A stretch of 64,000 nucleotides of DNA from Ephydatia muelleri (Eukaryota; Porifera; Demospongiae; Spongillida; Spongillidae), in contig JABACO010000020.1 of NCBI GenBank assembly GCA_013339895.1, positions 6,861,893-6,925,892 of the forward strand, in the 5' to 3' direction. Below are positions 60,192 through 64,000 of this stretch, piece after piece (the stretch's first letter is position 1; every line of letters begins with the position of its first letter). The notes beneath the pieces were generated by a model. That model was not told the origin of the DNA. It saw only the letters and a list, made by a program, of their open reading frames with translations, and searched no databases. The position numbers and the translations under genes were made by a program.

Positions 60192-60829
60192 CGGCGCTGT
60201 GTGCGCAATCTTTTGCTGGGACATGTGTCCAATATTTGCAGCTCTGACGTGTGTCCTCTCTTTAGTGCACATTCTTTTTTTTTCTTTTCTTTTTTTGCAG
60301 CAAATGGGAAAATGCATCTTGTTGTGTGTGTGCAAGTGTAACAGTACTGACAAATGGCATCACTTAGTGCTAACTTCACATCTCCCGTCAGCAGCTTAAT
60401 AAAGCCACTCCACTCATCTCTAAAATGTGCAGATTAACTGCCATTAGGAAAAAAAGCCCACCTCTTTTTCCCATCAGAGCTTGTAGAAACCCTACAAAAA
60501 GTGAGACATGTTCATTGAAGCAATCTATGGCATACTTCAGATGCACATCATCATCATCACTGCAATACCCAGAGGAAGAAACTGCACACTGGGCTTGATA
60601 CCTTGCACTGTCTGAGGTGTTAATTGCCATAGCAAGTGAAGCTATTAAGGGTGAGATTGTTTTCCAACATGAGCAGCACTTGGAGGCACTGAATAATGCC
60701 AGGAAAATGAGAGATTAGGAACATAACTACATACTGCAATGTGAGAGTATGATACTTTCCTTTAGCCCTGATCGACAGATGGCTATTAGAACACTGAGAG
60801 GAAAGACATTAACTTAACTTACTTCAGAA

Positions 60830-61430
60830 CTACCACTTGGACCTGTCACCTATGAAGTTACAATATGGCATAGCCATACATTATTTGTGGGATGCTCCAT
60901 GTCTACCTACCAGATGTGATGGATGTGGGGCCACCTTAACCCTTCATTGCAAGAAGGGATGTCTCATCATTTAGAGGCATAAGGAAATCAGAGACTGTAT
61001 AAGGAGATCTGGTATCACAGGTATGGATGGATGCATGTCATCAAAGAGCCAGCTGTCAGAGAGGCTGATGTTAAGACCGGAGATGATGGACTGCGACATG
61101 ATTTGGGGCATGGCAACCTTAGGTGGAGGCATTATTTGACATCAAAGTCATTGACATTGATGCTCCATCTCATCACAACATCAGTCTTGGAGTCAGGAAC
61201 TAAAGAGAAGAAGAGGATTTATGAGCAGGCCATAGTTGAGCGAAGTGGATTTTTCACAAATAGTGATGTCAGTTGATGGATTTCTGCACAGAGAGACTAG
61301 CAACCAATCTGGCAACACAAATGGAAAAAACAACAACCTATTCTCAAACGTGTGGATATGCTAGGGCACGACTACATCATAAGGGTGTTCAGCTTGTGTT
61401 TAAGAGGCTCATGGGTGAAGTGGAAAAGTG
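60830..61430 (+). mobile_element. Non-LTR retrotransposon remnant, ORF C-terminal part
   Basis: Broken frames give CDGCGATLTLHCKKGC, KEIRDCIRRSG, EPAVREADVKTGDDGLRHDL, KEKKRIYEQAIVERSGFFT and ERLATNLATQMEKTTTYSQT. This order matches the conserved tail of animal non-LTR reverse-transcriptase ORFs (CDGCG...CKKGG...RHNEIRD ... KKRxYEQR ... YxRLA). Stops and frameshifts interrupt it, so it is a dead copy. Confidence 0.7.
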
Positions 61431-61619
61431 GACTTTGGTTTTGTTGATGGTGCACCTCTCTACTCTATTTTATATGTGTCCAGGTGGAATTTTCATTATC
61501 ATAAATTTGATAGACATGCATTTCCATGTTACATGTATTTATATATTATTGTATTTTTTATTCGTTAATTGCCAGGCAGTTAGATATACTACACTGACAA
61601 AGCTTCAATGGAAAAATGA

Positions 61620-62240
61620 GGTTGCCACATAGGTAAGGCTACCTGTGGATCTCCAATTGCACCTCTTCCAATCTTGAGAATAGTTTCTGCTCTTCCATAA
61701 TGCTTGGGAGCAATGACATTTGCACAGTAAACGTAATCTCCAATTGCATCACCTAAGCTCTTCTAAGTGTGGCAGTTGGAACACTTTCATATCTTGTGGG
61801 AGAGGTCAGAAGCAGACTTGCAAAAGAGATCACATTTTGAAATGATTACACGCAGGTCAAGAGAAGAACTATCTCCCATGTAAGGGATACTACCTGCCAG
61901 CAATATCATCCAGGTATACAGAAAGAGCAAGGCATTCAGCGTCTCCTTGAAAAGACTTTGCAATATTTTGCAAAATTGGAGCGAAAAACAAAGGTCCCAT
62001 GGGTCACCCTGCTGTACTAGTCAGTGCTTAGGACACCCACAGAGTGCCACAGTACAGTATGGCACCAAGCAGTCCAATGAAGCAGTTCCATAAGATGCCT
62101 AAAGAAGTGCACTCCTTGAAAGGGATTCTTGAAGTCAACTATTAGTATGGCAAAATCATAGTCATTTCAGTGTTTGTCAACATAGGAACTAATTCCATGG
62201 ATCATTCTCTCTGAACCTCATGGGCAGGACCCACTGAACT
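61620..62240 (-). mobile_element. Non-LTR reverse transcriptase remnant, opposite strand
   Basis: On the minus strand broken frames give FAILIVDFKNPFQGVHF, WTAWCHTVLWHSVG and RVTHGTFVFRSNF, resembling the RT palm segment (DFKNAFN ... WCY ... GVQQGDPLG) of the same element class. The catalytic YxDD-type motif is not seen. The orientation is opposite to the fragment at 60830-61430. Confidence 0.6.
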
Positions 62241-62854
62241 GCACTGTAAGGAAAACTTCAAGATTAAAATAGTTCCATAAGTGTAAATTAATATTTATCA
62301 TCCCACTGGAGTTTCTCCATGCAAATATTATTTGTGTGTTCTGGTTCTTTCGCTCCCAAATCAATATTAACATGCAATCATCATTAAGTCTCCATAAATC
62401 AGCCATAGTTGGGTTTTCAACAAACACTTTTGAGCTGCAAAACATGTATGTATATCTAAATAAAATTAAAACAAAATATGAATTCAATCAAACCAAGGCT
62501 CAGATGATGACCCATTTAACCATATTTAGTGAGTCTAATAACAATATCACCATTTTAATACAGTTTCAGCAAACCATCACATGAAACCACAATAACAACC
62601 TGACTATGTTAAAAAAGAATACTTGAATAATATAATCAATTCTGCATATTGCTGTGATTAAATGCATGTTTAATCTGATGCTTAGGTGGAGTTCTCCCCT
62701 ACTGAGCTAAATAGAGTTGTCAGTACAGCGTGGACATTCAGTCTGCTAGTTGCTAAGTTTAACAAATTACAGTACAACATAACCCCTCTGACCCTCCAAA
62801 AAATGGAACAAAAAGACAAGAAATAGAAGAGGCACTGAGCGGGAGACTTGTGCT

Positions 62855-64000
62855 TCAGACAAATAGTTGTACAAAGCTATTGTACTGGTGAATATTGCGC
62901 TTGAGGATGTCCTGACATGGCCCAAGTACACGCTCAAACCGCTGACGATCCAGCTTGGCACACTTCAGGGTTCCTTGCGCTCGCACCGTGGCAGCACGAG
63001 GTCTCTTCAACAATAGTGCAATCTCACCTAAATTTTCGGAAAGCCACGAATGAAACCATTGTTATCCATTCAACTACTTAAAACTACAAGGTATCTTCTA
63101 GTTGTCTCTAACTGTTACTGTTTATGAAGAATGAAAAATAAAACGTAAACGTAATCAGGAGATGAACATTTGCACAAGTTGTTGGGACCATAAACACAAC
63201 AGCACTAACACTTAGAATATCAGGCGACACAAAAAGAAGCAATGACACTTGTTTATCCTATCAACACAAGGTTGTGCTTAACCCACATACATGCACGCAC
63301 GCACACACGCACACACACACACAACTCTGAGGTCCTCACCAAAATAATCCGATGTCTTCAGATCTCCCACAACAATATACTCACTATCTTCTGTCTTCTT
63401 CTGCAGTACTGTTGCCTTACCCTTGATGTAGCAGTGCACGAATAATATACACTAAAAAGGTCACATCCTTTGCTATGGCTTGTGCACTCCTCACATCCAC
63501 AATGATGTAGAAATCCTCTCCTGGCTCCCCCTGGACCACAATGTCCTCCCCATCACGAAAGGTGCATGGCTCCAGCGCATCAGCTACAGTCAGACGTTCC
63601 CATTTCTCCAAAGAACCTGTTTTAACCCCATATTTAAAAAGGAAGATAAGATAGTGTGATGGGGTAGGAATGGGAGAAAAATACAAGAGGCCATTTATGT
63701 GACGCTCATTATACATTACTCGGTCTTTACCAAGAATGGAGACTCTCTCCAGAAGACTTTCGTAAAGCTTTCTCTTCTCAATAGTACTCTTCATCAGTAT
63801 GTGCCTATATGTACCTCTGTCAATAGCCCAGAGCTTCACATCCGTCTTTGCCTGTGAAAGCAAGAGCACCTTAAACTTCAGGTGTATACCAGCTATGCAC
63901 ATGGGCCTTCATGCTCCAATGGAGCTATCCATCCAATGTCTCCTTCAATGCTCTTCATTCTCTTCCTTACGTGTAATGACTTAAGCCTGTTTTACAATGT
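62855..64000 (-). CDS. PKA type-I regulatory subunit (PRKAR1-like), 3' part
   Basis: This is the C-terminal half of the cAMP-dependent protein kinase regulatory subunit. The N-terminal part lies beyond the window edge. Exons in gene order: ~63853-63733 ([20 protein letters not shown], end of cAMP site A), ~63616-~63501 ([29 protein letters not shown]), ~63427-~63340 ([18 protein letters not shown]) and ~63028-62855 ([35 protein letters not shown], stop). Site B carries the phosphate-binding signature FGEIALL...PRAATV with its Glu and Arg, split by an intron between FG and E. Sequence and end point match PRKAR1A/B type I rather than type II. The exon preceding 63853 is not inside the window as far as I can see. 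Confidence 0.92.

Overview
This window is eukaryotic nuclear DNA from an animal. The genes are split by many short GT-AG introns and encode metazoan families: Munc13/BAIAP3-like, KLHL2/3-like, CHMP6, SPSB3-like, a JmjC hydroxylase, SUZ12, HTRA2 and the PKA RI subunit. Small genes set head to head, very abundant micro- and minisatellites, a Plavaka/CACTA-like transposon and degraded non-LTR and SWIM-type fragments fit an early-branching animal. A sponge is my best guess, but the sequence alone does not prove it. Nothing bacterial or plasmid-like is present.

Region 1 (1-25.9 kb) holds a tandem trio of Munc13-4/BAIAP3-like genes on the + strand. Copy 1 (5' part outside the window) carries several frameshifts and stops and looks like a pseudogene. 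Copy 2 (about 7.7-17.2 kb) and copy 3 (18.06-25.88 kb) look intact. Similarity between copies is patchy and extends into introns, which suggests gene conversion. Introns of copy 2 hold a 14-bp minisatellite made of splice-donor-like units and a 2.8-kb 25-bp array. Two hypermutable polypurine/microsatellite blocks lie in copy 3.

Region 2 (26.2-35.2 kb) holds a KLHL2/3-like Cul3 adaptor (-), the ESCRT-III subunit CHMP6 (-), a proline-rich RAMA-domain protein (+) that starts head to head with CHMP6, and a single-exon SPSB3-like gene (-) that ends tail to tail with it.

Region 3 (35.3-46.1 kb) is a secretory JmjC/cupin-8 hydroxylase gene. Its first intron (9.2 kb) is a transposon nest. It holds a 4.17-kb Plavaka/CACTA-like element with matching terminal repeats and two divergent genes, a 625-bp MITE with a 6-bp target duplication, a flanking pair of roughly 0.4-kb inverted repeats, and a 39-bp minisatellite.

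Region 4 (46.1-53.4 kb) is gene-poor, with three minisatellites and a frameshifted SWIM/YqaJ-type fragment. Region 5 (53.4-64 kb) holds SUZ12 (-), with an unusually long disordered insert. It shares a 90-bp gap with a single-exon HTRA2 (+). LINE reverse-transcriptase debris in both orientations follows, and then the 3' half of a PKA type-I regulatory subunit gene (-) that runs off the window.

Exon coordinates were read by eye from splice consensus and from comparison among the three Munc13-like copies. They should be treated as close but not validated by transcripts.
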